Source: Chondrinema litorale (GTDB lineage: Bacteria; Bacteroidota; Bacteroidia; Cytophagales; Flammeovirgaceae). From it: a DNA stretch of 64,000 nucleotides. Location of the stretch: positions 124,001 to 188,000 of the forward strand of contig NZ_CP111052.1 in assembly GCF_026250525.1 (NCBI RefSeq), in the 5' to 3' direction. The translations under genes were made by a program, and so were the position numbers. The notes below the pieces were generated by a model, which made no database searches, was not told the DNA's origin, and saw only the letters and a program-made list of their open reading frames with translations. Of this stretch, positions 35,643 to 44,376 are shown piece by piece (position 1 is the stretch's first letter; the number at the start of each line of letters is the position of its first letter).

Positions 35643-36242
35643 TTAAACAAAAAAGAACAATAGAAACACAATTGCCCACATCTTTAAAGATTTCAATTGT
35701 TTATATCTACCCGAAAGATGTTTTGTGGCCTCTACCATATGATTTTGCACAGTATAAACTGAAAGACCTAATGCATCAGCTATTTCTTTATACTTCATCC
35801 CTTCTAGGCGATTCATTCTAAAGATTAATTTTCGCTGATCTGGCATTTGATCGATAATGGCATCAATATTTTTTTGAAACTCTTCGAGAATTAGTAAGTG
35901 GTCTGCAGCTTGTAGGTTATCTGTTGGTTTTTGGGAAACATTCGATAAATCTTCAAAATGTTTAGTCTCTTTTTCTATATAGTTAATAGACTGGTTTCTA
36001 ACTGCTCGAAAAAGATAGGCCTTTAAAGTAGATTGTATTTTAAGTTCTCTTCTGTTTACCCAAACTTTTATAAAAACATCAGAAACAGCTTCTTCAGAAA
36101 GATCTTTACTTTTTAAAAATTGAAATGAAAAATCGCACAATACTTCATAATAGCGATCGAAAAGCGTTTCAAAAGCTTGCTTATCTCCTACTCTGGTTTT
36201 ATTTATTAATTGTTCATCACTATTGTCGCTATAAAATTGCAT
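35643..36242 (-). CDS. ECF RNA polymerase sigma factor (GDPD locus)
   Basis: 199 residues from the ATG at 36242; a TTG three codons upstream is less likely because the promoter leaves little leader for it. Region 2 (about 22-90: FETLFDRYYEVLCDFSFQFL, SEEAVSDVFIKVW) and region 4 (about 125-180: QMPDQRKLIFRMNRLEGMKYKEIADALGLSVYTVQNHM) are complete. A short hydrophobic tail (WAIVFLLFFFV) closes the protein, which is odd for a cytoplasmic sigma factor but common in this group. First gene of the operon with fecR, susC, susD and the phosphodiesterase. Confidence 0.92.
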   Translation of the reverse strand: MQFYSDNSDEQLINKTRVGDKQAFETLFDRYYEVLCDFSFQFLKSKDLSEEAVSDVFIKVWVNRRELKIQSTLKAYLFRAVRNQSINYIEKETKHFEDLSNVSQKPTDNLQAADHLLILEEFQKNIDAIIDQMPDQRKLIFRMNRLEGMKYKEIADALGLSVYTVQNHMVEATKHLSGRYKQLKSLKMWAIVFLLFFFV

Positions 36243-36265
36243 AACTTCCAAATTGCTTGCAATTC

Positions 36266-36297
36266 CAAAGCTAAAGAATGAAAATACCTAAGCCAAA
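36266..36297 (-). promoter_or_regulatory. Promoter of the ECF sigma gene (Bacteroidota consensus)
   Basis: On the minus strand TTTG (36297-36294), a 20-bp spacer and TAGCTTTG (36273-36266) match the -33 TTTG and -7 TAnnTTTG boxes of the housekeeping sigma factor. Transcription would start about 17-20 bp before the ATG at 36242, which also supports that start. Confidence 0.6.
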
Positions 36298-36322
36298 ATC
36301 CATCGATTAATGGTTTGTTAAG

Positions 36323-36373
36323 AGATTGTTTATTAATTGAATTTAAGAATATGCAGCAATTAATAAACAATCT
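36323..36373 (-). terminator. Long hairpin downstream of the GH105 gene
   Basis: Perfect 17-bp inverted repeat (36323-36339 and 36357-36373, starting AGATTGTTTATTAATTG) with a 17-base loop, about 67 bp after the stop codon of the GH105 gene. It should end that transcript before the sigma-factor promoter. Confidence 0.7.
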
Positions 36374-36439
36374 AATTTTACCCCAACAACTTCATTTTTT
36401 TCCCTTATTGAGGTATTTCTCTAGCGAAAGTTTTTCTCA

Positions 36440-37597
36440 TTATTTATTATCGATATATCTTATCATCTCTGTTGATGCTAACAAAAATGCTCCTACTCCA
36501 AAATCACTAGTAGAGTTGTTGTCTACAATTTGACCCGGCATTGCATTTTCTCCAATTGGTTGTACATAGCCAAGAGTACCATCATCTTGAATGGCTGTTT
36601 CTGCTATGTATTCCCAACTTTTTTCTACTATTGGTGCATAAGCAGATTTATCTAATAATCCATTATTAATTCCCCAAAGCATACCATAGGTGAAAAATGT
36701 TGTTCCACTAGTTTCTGGTCCAGGAGCTTGCTCAGGATCAAAGAGACTTCTTGTCCAGTAACCTTCTGCCTGTTGTTTGTCTTTTAAGGTTTCGGCCATT
36801 TTTGTGAAAATATCCACATAATCCTGATAGTGGCTATCAGATTTAGGCAAACCATCTAGTGTGCGAGCTATGGCTGCAAACACCCATCCGTTACCTCTAG
36901 ACCAAAAATCTTTCTTACCACTATTTGTTTGGTGCTTAGGATAAATATACTTTGCATCGCGATAAAACAGTCCGGTTTCTTTATCGTAAACTTCCTCTTT
37001 AGTATAACTATAATATTGATAAAGTTTATCGAGGTATAAACTATCTTGAGTGAGTCCATACATGCGCGTCATTACAGGCATCACCATAAACAATCCATCT
37101 ATCCACCACCAGTATGTATTTTCATCTGTATGTACTTGGTAATCCATAACTTCTTTTGCTCTTGCAACTTTAGCCTCTTCTGGATCTAGATTGTACAAAT
37201 CGATGTAAACTTGAAAACATGCTTGCCAGTCGCCAAACAAAACATATTCATCAGTCTCGCCATAAGAAAATTTCCATTCTTCACGGTTTGTAGATTTTGC
37301 TCCTTGCCAGTTGTTATGTTTTGCCCAATCTAATGTGTAATCTAAGTACTTTTTATTCTTTGTGGTTTCGTAAGCTGCAAGGTTACCTATATGGTAAGTA
37401 GTATAATGCCAAAATGCATTTTGATCTTCTATTTTATGCTCGGCCTGCCACTTATCATTTACTTTTGATAATGCTTCTATTACTTTTTCTTTAGTAACTT
37501 CATCTGAAGTTTGCTCTTCATTTTTTGTAGAAGTACTGCATGACCCAAAAAGTAATATCAGCGTGAAAATAAAATATACATTTAGTTTAATATTCAT
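36440..37597 (-). CDS. GH105/GH88-type unsaturated glucuronyl or rhamnogalacturonyl hydrolase, lipoprotein
   Basis: A 385-residue protein with a lipoprotein signal (LLFGSC, Cys20). The alpha/alpha-barrel motifs of the GH105 (YteR/YesR) family are clear: WHYTTYHIGNLAAY, YWWWIDGLFMVMPVMTRMYG with the likely catalytic Asp167, LFYRDAKY and FWSRGNGWVFAAI (232-243). These enzymes remove the 4,5-unsaturated uronic acid that polysaccharide lyases leave at the chain end. It is the only such enzyme here, with its own terminator, and no lyase is in view, so it may serve oligosaccharides made elsewhere in the genome. It is not part of the ECF operon downstream. Confidence 0.87.
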   Translation of the reverse strand: MNIKLNVYFIFTLILLFGSCSTSTKNEEQTSDEVTKEKVIEALSKVNDKWQAEHKIEDQNAFWHYTTYHIGNLAAYETTKNKKYLDYTLDWAKHNNWQGAKSTNREEWKFSYGETDEYVLFGDWQACFQVYIDLYNLDPEEAKVARAKEVMDYQVHTDENTYWWWIDGLFMVMPVMTRMYGLTQDSLYLDKLYQYYSYTKEEVYDKETGLFYRDAKYIYPKHQTNSGKKDFWSRGNGWVFAAIARTLDGLPKSDSHYQDYVDIFTKMAETLKDKQQAEGYWTRSLFDPEQAPGPETSGTTFFTYGMLWGINNGLLDKSAYAPIVEKSWEYIAETAIQDDGTLGYVQPIGENAMPGQIVDNNSTSDFGVGAFLLASTEMIRYIDNK

Positions 37598-37831
37598 ACT
37601 TTGCTTGTCAATCGTTTAATTATTTTATTTTCTTGCTAATCTAGCAAATTTTTGATGTTATGAGTCATTCAATGATTAAGATCAGTTTTTTATATTCTTC
37701 TCATAGATTTGCCATTGGTTTTTAGTATTTCACCAATAACCAAAATCTACTGTCACGATGTTACTTGAAATGAAAAGTGAGAATATCCTTATCTGGATAA
37801 AATTAACTCTTTAGAAATTTTATGAGGATAT

Positions 37832-37878
37832 AATAAACCCCACTATCCGAGCTTAAAAATCGATTAGTGAGGTTTATT
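37832..37878 (-). terminator. Terminator of the parAB operon
   Basis: AATAAACCCCACTA (37832-37845) pairs with TAGTGAGGTTTATT (37865-37878) with one mismatch, 19-base loop. It lies 32 bp after the parB stop codon. The rest of the gap 37598-37909 shows no gene. Confidence 0.75.
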
Positions 37879-37909
37879 AAGGGCTTAATTTATAAAGCTG
37901 GTTAGATTA

Positions 37910-38818
37910 CTATTGGGTTGATTCGCAATATTTTTCAAAGCTATCTATCAACTTTCTTAGCTTATCAAAGCTTTTCTTGTCTGAACCTGCATTCAAAATA
38001 TCTACGTAATCTTTTATTTGAGCTTTATACTCTTGTATTTTTATTTCCTCTTTGCTTATTTTTAAAGGCTTAGCAGGTTTTTTATTCTTCTTTTGAGTAT
38101 ATGTCTCAATATCGTTTGAAGTATTAAATACAGGCAGCTTTTCGTCTTTAATTTTGCCTAATGCCTGCAATGTAGATTTTTTAACTTTTACTTTACCACC
38201 TAAAATTTCACGCTTTAAATTTAGGTTTCCTTCACCAATTTTATCCAGACCACGTGCATACTGTGCATCTCTTTCTATAGTGGCTTGGCCAACATTATAT
38301 TCTTTGCCTAACTTCTCTGATGTCTTAATAGCATCAATTTGATGCCTTGATTTTCTATCTCCTCCATGTTTCTTTTTCTCCCTTTCTAAGCGAACTCCAC
38401 GAAGATAACTACGCTGTTCATCAGTTAAATTCCTTCTGCCTAACTGGTTAATTAACATCCAGTCTTTAACCTCTTCAATCGAGGGAAAGGTAATATAATT
38501 TAAGCCAAACTCTACACGCCTGCCTTCACTTTGCAATTTTTGTATTATTTCATATCTGTTATGCCCATCAATTAAGATAACAGATTCATCTTCTCTTTTC
38601 CATACTTGCAAAGGCTCGCGTACACCTTCCTCGCGAATCGAAGTTTCTAGCAAAGTTTTTTCTTCCTCACTTAATGGCGGAATAAAAGACTGTAAATTAG
38701 GGTCTATAACAATTGTGGCAACTTGCGCTTTTTCTATCACATTTGCTATAGCACTTATATCTTGTTCTGAATTTTCTTTTAATGCTTTTTGCCTAAGTTT
38801 ATCTCTTAATTTTGCCAT
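37910..38818 (-). CDS. parB: ParB/Spo0J-type partition protein
   Basis: A 302-residue protein. The ParB N-terminal domain spans about 35-130, with the nucleotide-binding DGHNRYEI motif near residue 92; a middle helical DNA-binding region (about 130-210) holds NLTDEQRSYLRG, HGGDRKS and the HTH-like KLGKEYNVGQATIERDAQYA. A lysine-rich linker and a short C-terminal helix probably dimerise. It starts 5 bp after the parA stop, so the two are one operon. ParB would bind a centromere near the origin and hand the replicon to ParA. No parS motif could be recognised by eye; the iteron region or the parA upstream region are the places to look. Confidence 0.9.
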   Translation of the reverse strand: MAKLRDKLRQKALKENSEQDISAIANVIEKAQVATIVIDPNLQSFIPPLSEEEKTLLETSIREEGVREPLQVWKREDESVILIDGHNRYEIIQKLQSEGRRVEFGLNYITFPSIEEVKDWMLINQLGRRNLTDEQRSYLRGVRLEREKKKHGGDRKSRHQIDAIKTSEKLGKEYNVGQATIERDAQYARGLDKIGEGNLNLKREILGGKVKVKKSTLQALGKIKDEKLPVFNTSNDIETYTQKKNKKPAKPLKISKEEIKIQEYKAQIKDYVDILNAGSDKKSFDKLRKLIDSFEKYCESTQ

Positions 38819-38823
38819 AATAA

Positions 38824-39567
38824 TTACTCAGAAATTTCCTTTGCCAAACCCATATAATCTACTGCACCATAGCATTGCTTGTCGTAAGAAAAAATGTCTT
38901 CTCCAGAAAGCTCTGCTTCGCGAAACTTGGTGGTATGTCTAATTTTTGTTTTAAAGATCTTCCCTTCAAACTTGTTCTCAAGTTTTTCCAAAGCAACATC
39001 AGAAGCAATTCTATTTGTAAAATATTGAGTGATTAAAACACCCATTAATTCTATGTCTTTATTTAATCCTTTTTTAATTTCTCCCTCAATCAATTTAATC
39101 GCTTCAAACAAACCATCTATAGAGTAGCTTGCTGTTTGAGTTGTAATGATATACTTTGTTGAAGCAGTTACAGCATTTATGGTATAAACACCCAACGATG
39201 GGGGACAATCAATCAAAATATAGTCGAACTTGTCACTTACAGGTGTTAGCACATCTTTAAGGATATTGTATCTATAGATCGAGCTATCTACTTCGTTTTC
39301 GATACTTGCTAGAGATAATTGAGAGGGAACTACACTAAAATTTTTGTCTACTTCGTAAACCGCCAACCCTTCTTTAAACTTATAAGTATGATAAATTGTA
39401 GTTTCAGGACTATCAACTCCAACACCATGAGTAAGATTTGCTTGTGGATCATTATCGATTACAAGTACTTTTTTTCCACACAAAGAGAGTGCTTTTCCTA
39501 GGTTTATGGTTGTAGTTGTTTTTCCTACACCACCTTTCAAATTCAATATCGATACAATTTCTGCCAT
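38824..39567 (-). CDS. parA: ParA family partition ATPase
   Basis: A 247-residue ParA/Soj-type ATPase with the deviant Walker A motif KGGVGKTTTTINLG (11-24), Walker A' VIDNDPQANLTHG, and Walker B YILIDCPPSLG. There is no N-terminal HTH, so it is the short form found in type Ib partition systems and chromosomal Soj. It would form ATP-dependent assemblies on the nucleoid to move ParB-bound replicons apart. It reads away from the iteron origin with about 230 bp between its start and the first iteron. Confidence 0.94.
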   Translation of the reverse strand: MAEIVSILNLKGGVGKTTTTINLGKALSLCGKKVLVIDNDPQANLTHGVGVDSPETTIYHTYKFKEGLAVYEVDKNFSVVPSQLSLASIENEVDSSIYRYNILKDVLTPVSDKFDYILIDCPPSLGVYTINAVTASTKYIITTQTASYSIDGLFEAIKLIEGEIKKGLNKDIELMGVLITQYFTNRIASDVALEKLENKFEGKIFKTKIRHTTKFREAELSGEDIFSYDKQCYGAVDYMGLAKEISE

Positions 39568-39801
39568 TCCCTTTTATTTCAAAAAATTTATTTATTAGTC
39601 TTTAACCAAAAGTAGAGAAAATTATTTACAGTTTGTAATTTCGATGCTTTGAAATATAAATCTATTTTTCCACTCAAATTTTTCTTAAAATAAAATCTTG
39701 AGTGGCTTTATAAATTCTAAAGCTTTTATAATTTCTTAATATTATTAGAGTGAAAAAATTCACATAACTTCTTGATTATAAATAGATTACAAATGCACTT
39801 A

Positions 39802-40360
39802 AACTCAGAACTTCCCTGAAAAGTACTCATAAGTTCCCTGTTTAGTACTCATAACTTCTCTGCTTAGTAGTCATTACTTTCCTGTTAAATTCTCACAAGT
39901 TCCCTGTACGAAATATACTCATAAGTTCCCTGAAAGGCACTCATAAGTTCTCTGAAAGGAAGTAGTCATAAGTTCCCTGTTTAGTGGTCGAAACTCAGGT
40001 TAATTTTCAGTTTCAATTATCTCGAAAAATCTGAAAGTACTCATAAGTTCCCTGAATAGTAGTCTTATTCCTTTAATTTGTTTTAAATCAACATTTACAT
40101 CTAAGTTAGCCAATTATCGCTTTAAGGAAGCACGAAATTTACTACTGAATTAATTGAAAACGTATTTTATATTTCTTGATTTGTGCGAGTACTCATAAGT
40201 TCCCTGAATAGTAGTCATAACTTCCTTGCAAAAAGTACTCATATGTTCCCTGAAAGGTACTCATAAGTTCTCTGAAAGAAAGTACTCATAAGTTCCCTGA
40301 AAGGTGGTCATAAGTTCCCTGTTTGGTAGTCATATATTCCCTGAATGGTAGTCATAAGAA
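39802..40360 (+). repeat. Iteron array, predicted replication origin
   Basis: About 15 good and 3-4 degenerate copies of an 18-bp core GTASTCATAAGTTCCCTG in direct orientation, mostly at 22-23-bp steps, reading toward rep. Clear copies start at 39823, 39845, 39867, 39889, 39915, 39937, 39962, 40037, 40189, 40211, 40235, 40257, 40282, 40304 and 40326; weaker ones at 39802, 39985, 40059 and 40348. Two subtypes are mixed: TACTCAT...CCCTGAAAG and TAGTCAT...CCCTGTTTAG. Three blocks are separated by AT-rich DNA (40077-40188, without iterons, is the longest gap and a candidate melting region). Iterons bind Rep-type initiators, whose gene starts 66 bp downstream. Confidence 0.93.
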
Positions 40361-40425
40361 AGTTTCATTTATAGCAAACAAATGTTAGTTTTGGTCAGAT
40401 TCGGATTTAGATTTTAATATTTTTT

Positions 40426-41433
40426 ATGAAACAAGTTGTAAGCTACCCGGAAGTTAAACAAGTGATTAGATATCCTAATAATCTTTTAAGGATTGAAACG
40501 GGACAACAATCAAAACAACTTTCTTTATTTGATAATGAAGGGAAGCTAAATCCTACCGTTGCAAATGAGATTAATAAATCTATTGAAAGAATTCTTAATC
40601 TAAATAAGAACGACGACAATTATTCAATCGAACTGCCTTACGAGATTGAAAAGATTATTCCTGTAAATGTTAGAAACAAAATAACAAAAGAGCTTACAGG
40701 AAATGAAGTAAGGGTATTAACGGCAGTATTGGCATTGTCTCAGGAAGCGGAATCTCAAGGCGATCTATACTTTTTTGAAAAAACCAATCAAGCTTATTTC
40801 GAGTTCAACCTCTCACAACTATACGAGCTTTCAGGTTTAAAAAAAGAAAAAACTGGCAACTACAGTCGTAATCAAAGGGAGATGATTAGAATGGCGTTGA
40901 CCAATTTGCATAGAAAAGAATTTCTTATCCCTAAACAGTATTTTGATAGCTCAAAGAAAAGTGAATATAAGGGGGTTAAAATTGAGCCACTTATGCAGAT
41001 TCACGAAATAGGAGAGTGGACTAAAGTAGAAAACAGGAAGAAAACTCAAGTATTTAAAATTACTGTTTCAGGTATTTTTTTCGATTACAAGCAAAGAAAC
41101 CAGACATATTTTAATTTACCTGCAAACCTAAATCGCCAATTAAGAACCATTAATAAAGGTAGACCTATTATAGGAATTGAGCTTTTTATTAAATGTTTGT
41201 ATCAGGCGATCCATTGTGCAAAAAAAACAGATCAATTAGAATACAGTCATAACAGATTAATAGAAATAATGAAGCTTGATAAACACAAGCGTAACAAAAA
41301 CTATGACCGTATAAATAAAACCATTTATAAAGCTTTTGAGACTGCTATTAAGTTAGGCATTATAGACTCTTGGAAAGAAGAAAAAACAAAGTGGAGTGCA
41401 GTAAAATATGTTTTGAAAATTCACAAGAAATGA
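40426..41433 (+). CDS. Plasmid replication initiator protein (Rep_3/RepB-like)
   Basis: A 335-residue initiator-like protein. Two winged-helix units can be made out: about 85-200 (LTGNEVRVLTAVLALSQEA, FNLSQLYELSG, MIRMALTNLHRKEFLIPK) and about 205-330 (TVSGIFFDYKQRNQTYFNLP, IGIELFIKCLYQAIHCAKK, RLIEIMKLDKHKRNKNYDRI), ending in a basic tail. This is the usual plan of Rep proteins that bind iterons. It lies directly after an iteron array and opposite parAB, the standard layout of low-copy replicons in Bacteroidota. Sequence similarity of this group is low, so the exact Pfam family is not certain; the context makes the role sure. Confidence 0.87.
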   Translation: MKQVVSYPEVKQVIRYPNNLLRIETGQQSKQLSLFDNEGKLNPTVANEINKSIERILNLNKNDDNYSIELPYEIEKIIPVNVRNKITKELTGNEVRVLTAVLALSQEAESQGDLYFFEKTNQAYFEFNLSQLYELSGLKKEKTGNYSRNQREMIRMALTNLHRKEFLIPKQYFDSSKKSEYKGVKIEPLMQIHEIGEWTKVENRKKTQVFKITVSGIFFDYKQRNQTYFNLPANLNRQLRTINKGRPIIGIELFIKCLYQAIHCAKKTDQLEYSHNRLIEIMKLDKHKRNKNYDRINKTIYKAFETAIKLGIIDSWKEEKTKWSAVKYVLKIHKK

Positions 41434-41504
41434 ATTTCATATTATTAAACTGTAGTTCTACATAATATTCTATTTATTCTTTTCAGAAAATAACTTATAG
41501 TAAA

Positions 41505-42266
41505 ATGGAAGAGATTAAATTATTCGACTCAAAAGAAATTAGAACCATTTGGTTTGAAGGGCAACTATACTTTTCGGTTGTCGATGTAATTGAAGTACTT
41601 ACAGAAAGTAAAAATGCTAAAGTTTATTGGTCTCAACTTAAATCGAGAGAGAAGAAAAGAGTAGGAAGCGAGTTGTTTACATTTTGTAAACAACTGAAAT
41701 TACAAGGCAAAGATACCAAAAGTTATAAGACAGATTGTGCCGAAAAACAAGGTTTACTACGTATTATCCAGTCTATTCCGTCTCCCAAGGCTGAGCCTTT
41801 TAAATTGTGGTTGGCCAATTTAGGGAGTAGAGAGATTGATGAGCGTGATAATAAACGATTGGAAGCATACCGAAAACTGAAAGATACTCAAGGCAAGTTT
41901 AAAAATAATGTTGTTGATAGGGGAGTGGATGATGAGGGTTTCAAAAGGATTTTAAAATCGGGTGATGATGAGATATTTAACAATGCAAACATGCATGAAA
42001 AGTATGGCCTTGATACATCTGAAGATATTGATGATTATTCTAGCGAGTTAATTTTGAGAGGGAAAGATTTTGCTACCCTTATTACCAACCACAATGTAAG
42101 TTCTAAAGACATACAAGGAGAGAAAGACATAGAAAAAGAACATAAAGAGAGTAATAAAGATATTAGACTCACACTAGATAAGCACAACATCCGCCCAGAA
42201 GAACTGCCAGCAGAAGAAGATATAAAAAAATACAAGCAAATTAAGAAATTGGATGGGACAGAGTAG
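41505..42266 (+). CDS. BRO-N domain / DinD-like protein
   Basis: A 253-residue protein. Residues about 5-110 match the BRO-N DNA-binding domain (IRTIWFEGQLYFSVVDVIEVLTES, YWSQLKSREKK, IIQSIPSPKAEPFKLWLANLGSREIDE). The remaining part (about 125-253) is charged and helical and looks like the C-terminal region of DinD-type DNA-damage proteins (FKRILKSGDDEIFNNANMHEKYGL, LRGKDFATLITNHNV). It follows rep by 71 bp in the same direction, so it is likely part of the replicon backbone and perhaps co-transcribed. Its role is not known; it may modulate replication or respond to DNA damage. Its tail is rich in Lys and Glu. Confidence 0.78.
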   Translation: MEEIKLFDSKEIRTIWFEGQLYFSVVDVIEVLTESKNAKVYWSQLKSREKKRVGSELFTFCKQLKLQGKDTKSYKTDCAEKQGLLRIIQSIPSPKAEPFKLWLANLGSREIDERDNKRLEAYRKLKDTQGKFKNNVVDRGVDDEGFKRILKSGDDEIFNNANMHEKYGLDTSEDIDDYSSELILRGKDFATLITNHNVSSKDIQGEKDIEKEHKESNKDIRLTLDKHNIRPEELPAEEDIKKYKQIKKLDGTE

Positions 42267-42589
42267 GAGGAATTCTTTGTAACATATTTGATTTCGATGG
42301 ACTATTCTACTCAAATACATCAATTATATAATTTTTTACTAGATCATACATTCCTTTCACAAACTCAAATTTGAAGGACTGTAACTATGAAAGTTTACAA
42401 TGTATAAGCTAGAAGAATGGGAAATAATAATTAAGATTTAAAGGCTACAAAAAATAAAATTACCTACCCACTTTAATATATTTCATGTGTATAGAATCTC
42501 TACAAATCGGCATATTGAGTATCTTTAGCCTAGAAATATGCAAGTATTTCAACCTCATATTCAGGTTAGTTACTACTTAAATTTCTATC
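42267..42589. other. Intergenic region, no gene seen
   Basis: 323 AT-rich bases between the convergent BRO-N gene and the serine hydrolase gene. No coding frame, clear hairpin or repeat was found. Confidence 0.5.
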
Positions 42590-44317
42590 TCATTTCTCTA
42601 CTATGGCAGGCAAAATGTATTCTTTTAAAATATCTCTTGATTGATTTCCTTTTCCATTTCTAAAATTACCTGCGGTGATTACTACTACAGCTTCTAGCTC
42701 TGGAAGCACAAAAATAAATTGGCCGCCTGCTCCTCTGGCTTCAATAGATTTAATAGCTTTTTCATTAATTATATAGGTGTCATGCCACCACAGATAACCG
42801 TATTCATTTTTATCTTTTACATCCTGTAACTGCATATGTTTTTGGAAAGATTCCTCAACCCATTTTTCAGAAATTATTTGTTGGTCTTTCCACTTTCCTT
42901 TATCAAGAAATAGCTGACCGAACTTGAGTAAATCGCGTGATGTTAAAAGCATTCCACCGCCAAAATAGGGAGTGGTCTCCGTATCGTCAGTTTGATTGAT
43001 ATAATTTGTAATACCTAATGGTGCAAAAAGCTTTTCGTCCATATATATTTCTAAAGGTTTTTCTAAAACTGCATTTAGACAAACACCCAATAAAAATGGA
43101 TTTGCAGAGCCATAATCGGCATAAGTTCCGGGCACTTTTACCATAGGTGCTTCCAAAACAGTTTGAAGCCAACTTTTCGGATTAAATGGATTTTGGTAAT
43201 AATCTTCGGATGCCAGATCATTCACATCTAAGCCTGAGCTCATAGTCAATAGATCTTTAATGCTTATTTGAGCCTTTAAAGAATCTTTAGTGTATTGATA
43301 GGTTTCTGGTATAAATTCATACAGTTTTTGATCTACACTTTTTATTATTTCATCATCAATGGCAATGCCGATCATTGCAGAAGAAATGCTTTTCGATGCC
43401 GAATGTAAATCGTGAGGTATGTTGGCATTAAAGCCATCGAAATAACTTTCGAACACCAGTTTATTTTCATTCGCGATTAGCACACTATGCACATTAATCA
43501 ATTTTTTGGCGTGAATGTCTTCAAGCAGTCGGAGTAGTTCATTTTTATTGATACCATAATCATGGATGTTGGCTGTTTCCCAACCATCATTTAAACTAGG
43601 AGGTGTATCTGTATTTTCTTCTTGCTTAATAGCATCAATCTTAACTACAGATTCCCAATCGGCGTCAAACTTTATTAAGCTGACTTTGTTAATAAAAGCA
43701 TCGGATAAATAAATCTCTAAGTCAATTGTATTTTTCAAAAAGATAGCACGAAATCTAAAACCTGTATTATCATCTTTAAATAAGAGAACATCATCTTTCA
43801 TTTTAAAGCCACTTGTCCAAGTCCCTCTAAATCTTTGATCTCCAAAAAAGGGATAAGCGGCTAGCGTGCCATCATCATTCTTTTCAATAGCTAAAAGAAT
43901 TTCATCTGAGATTAGGCTATTATCTATCATAAATGTATTCCAATAGCCTTTAAACCTATTGCTTCCTGCATTTTGCAAACTAATATGGTAAAAATATCTT
44001 CCAGATTTTATAAATCCAGTGAGAGTTTGGCCTTCATGCGTATTAAAGAGAGTAATGTGTGTGTGGCTATCAATACTAATTTGGATATGCTCATCACTAG
44101 CTGACTTTAAGTTTTTGTCGATAAGCGTTTTATCATTAGCTATAAGCAGATGATAGTTGTTAGCTTTTAATTTTTCTAAGCTGATAGTAAAATTAAAACT
44201 ATTCTTGTTGGGAAGTGTCCCAATCCAATTACCTTGATAATCTTGATTGCCTTTTTGCGCACAACTTACTAAAGTTGAGAAAGATAGAAGTATTAAACTT
44301 GTTAGTTTCTTTAACAT
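42590..44317 (-). CDS. Serine hydrolase of the beta-lactamase/CubicO family, lipoprotein
   Basis: A 575-residue protein with a lipoprotein signal (TLVSC, Cys19). Residues about 25-225 form a beta-rich N-terminal extension of unknown function; about 255-570 is the class C beta-lactamase-like domain. The active-site motif is SASK with Ser306 and Lys309, the YxN-like position is YGSAN (402-406), and the third motif region is GARGAGGQF. Family members act as esterases, amidases or peptidases rather than true beta-lactamases. The gene follows an AraC-type regulator by 59 bp in the same direction. The substrate is unknown. Confidence 0.85.
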   Translation of the reverse strand: MLKKLTSLILLSFSTLVSCAQKGNQDYQGNWIGTLPNKNSFNFTISLEKLKANNYHLLIANDKTLIDKNLKSASDEHIQISIDSHTHITLFNTHEGQTLTGFIKSGRYFYHISLQNAGSNRFKGYWNTFMIDNSLISDEILLAIEKNDDGTLAAYPFFGDQRFRGTWTSGFKMKDDVLLFKDDNTGFRFRAIFLKNTIDLEIYLSDAFINKVSLIKFDADWESVVKIDAIKQEENTDTPPSLNDGWETANIHDYGINKNELLRLLEDIHAKKLINVHSVLIANENKLVFESYFDGFNANIPHDLHSASKSISSAMIGIAIDDEIIKSVDQKLYEFIPETYQYTKDSLKAQISIKDLLTMSSGLDVNDLASEDYYQNPFNPKSWLQTVLEAPMVKVPGTYADYGSANPFLLGVCLNAVLEKPLEIYMDEKLFAPLGITNYINQTDDTETTPYFGGGMLLTSRDLLKFGQLFLDKGKWKDQQIISEKWVEESFQKHMQLQDVKDKNEYGYLWWHDTYIINEKAIKSIEARGAGGQFIFVLPELEAVVVITAGNFRNGKGNQSRDILKEYILPAIVEK

Positions 44318-44376
44318 AGTATAAGAGTTTATAGCGGTAAAAGTACAGGGTAGGAATTTTTAAAAATTGTATGAGA

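Noticed and set aside
36440..37597. GH105 gene as part of the ECF/GDPD operon
   Set aside because: A perfect 17-bp hairpin and a consensus promoter lie between it and the sigma gene, so it is a separate transcript.
39802..40360. Repeat array as a CRISPR
   Set aside because: The repeats follow each other at 22-23 bp with only 4-5 bases between cores, so there are no unique spacers, and no cas genes are near. An iteron origin beside rep and parAB explains it.
42590..44317. Serine hydrolase as an antibiotic-resistance beta-lactamase
   Set aside because: It has a large N-terminal extension and motifs of the CubicO/esterase group; nothing supports beta-lactam hydrolysis.
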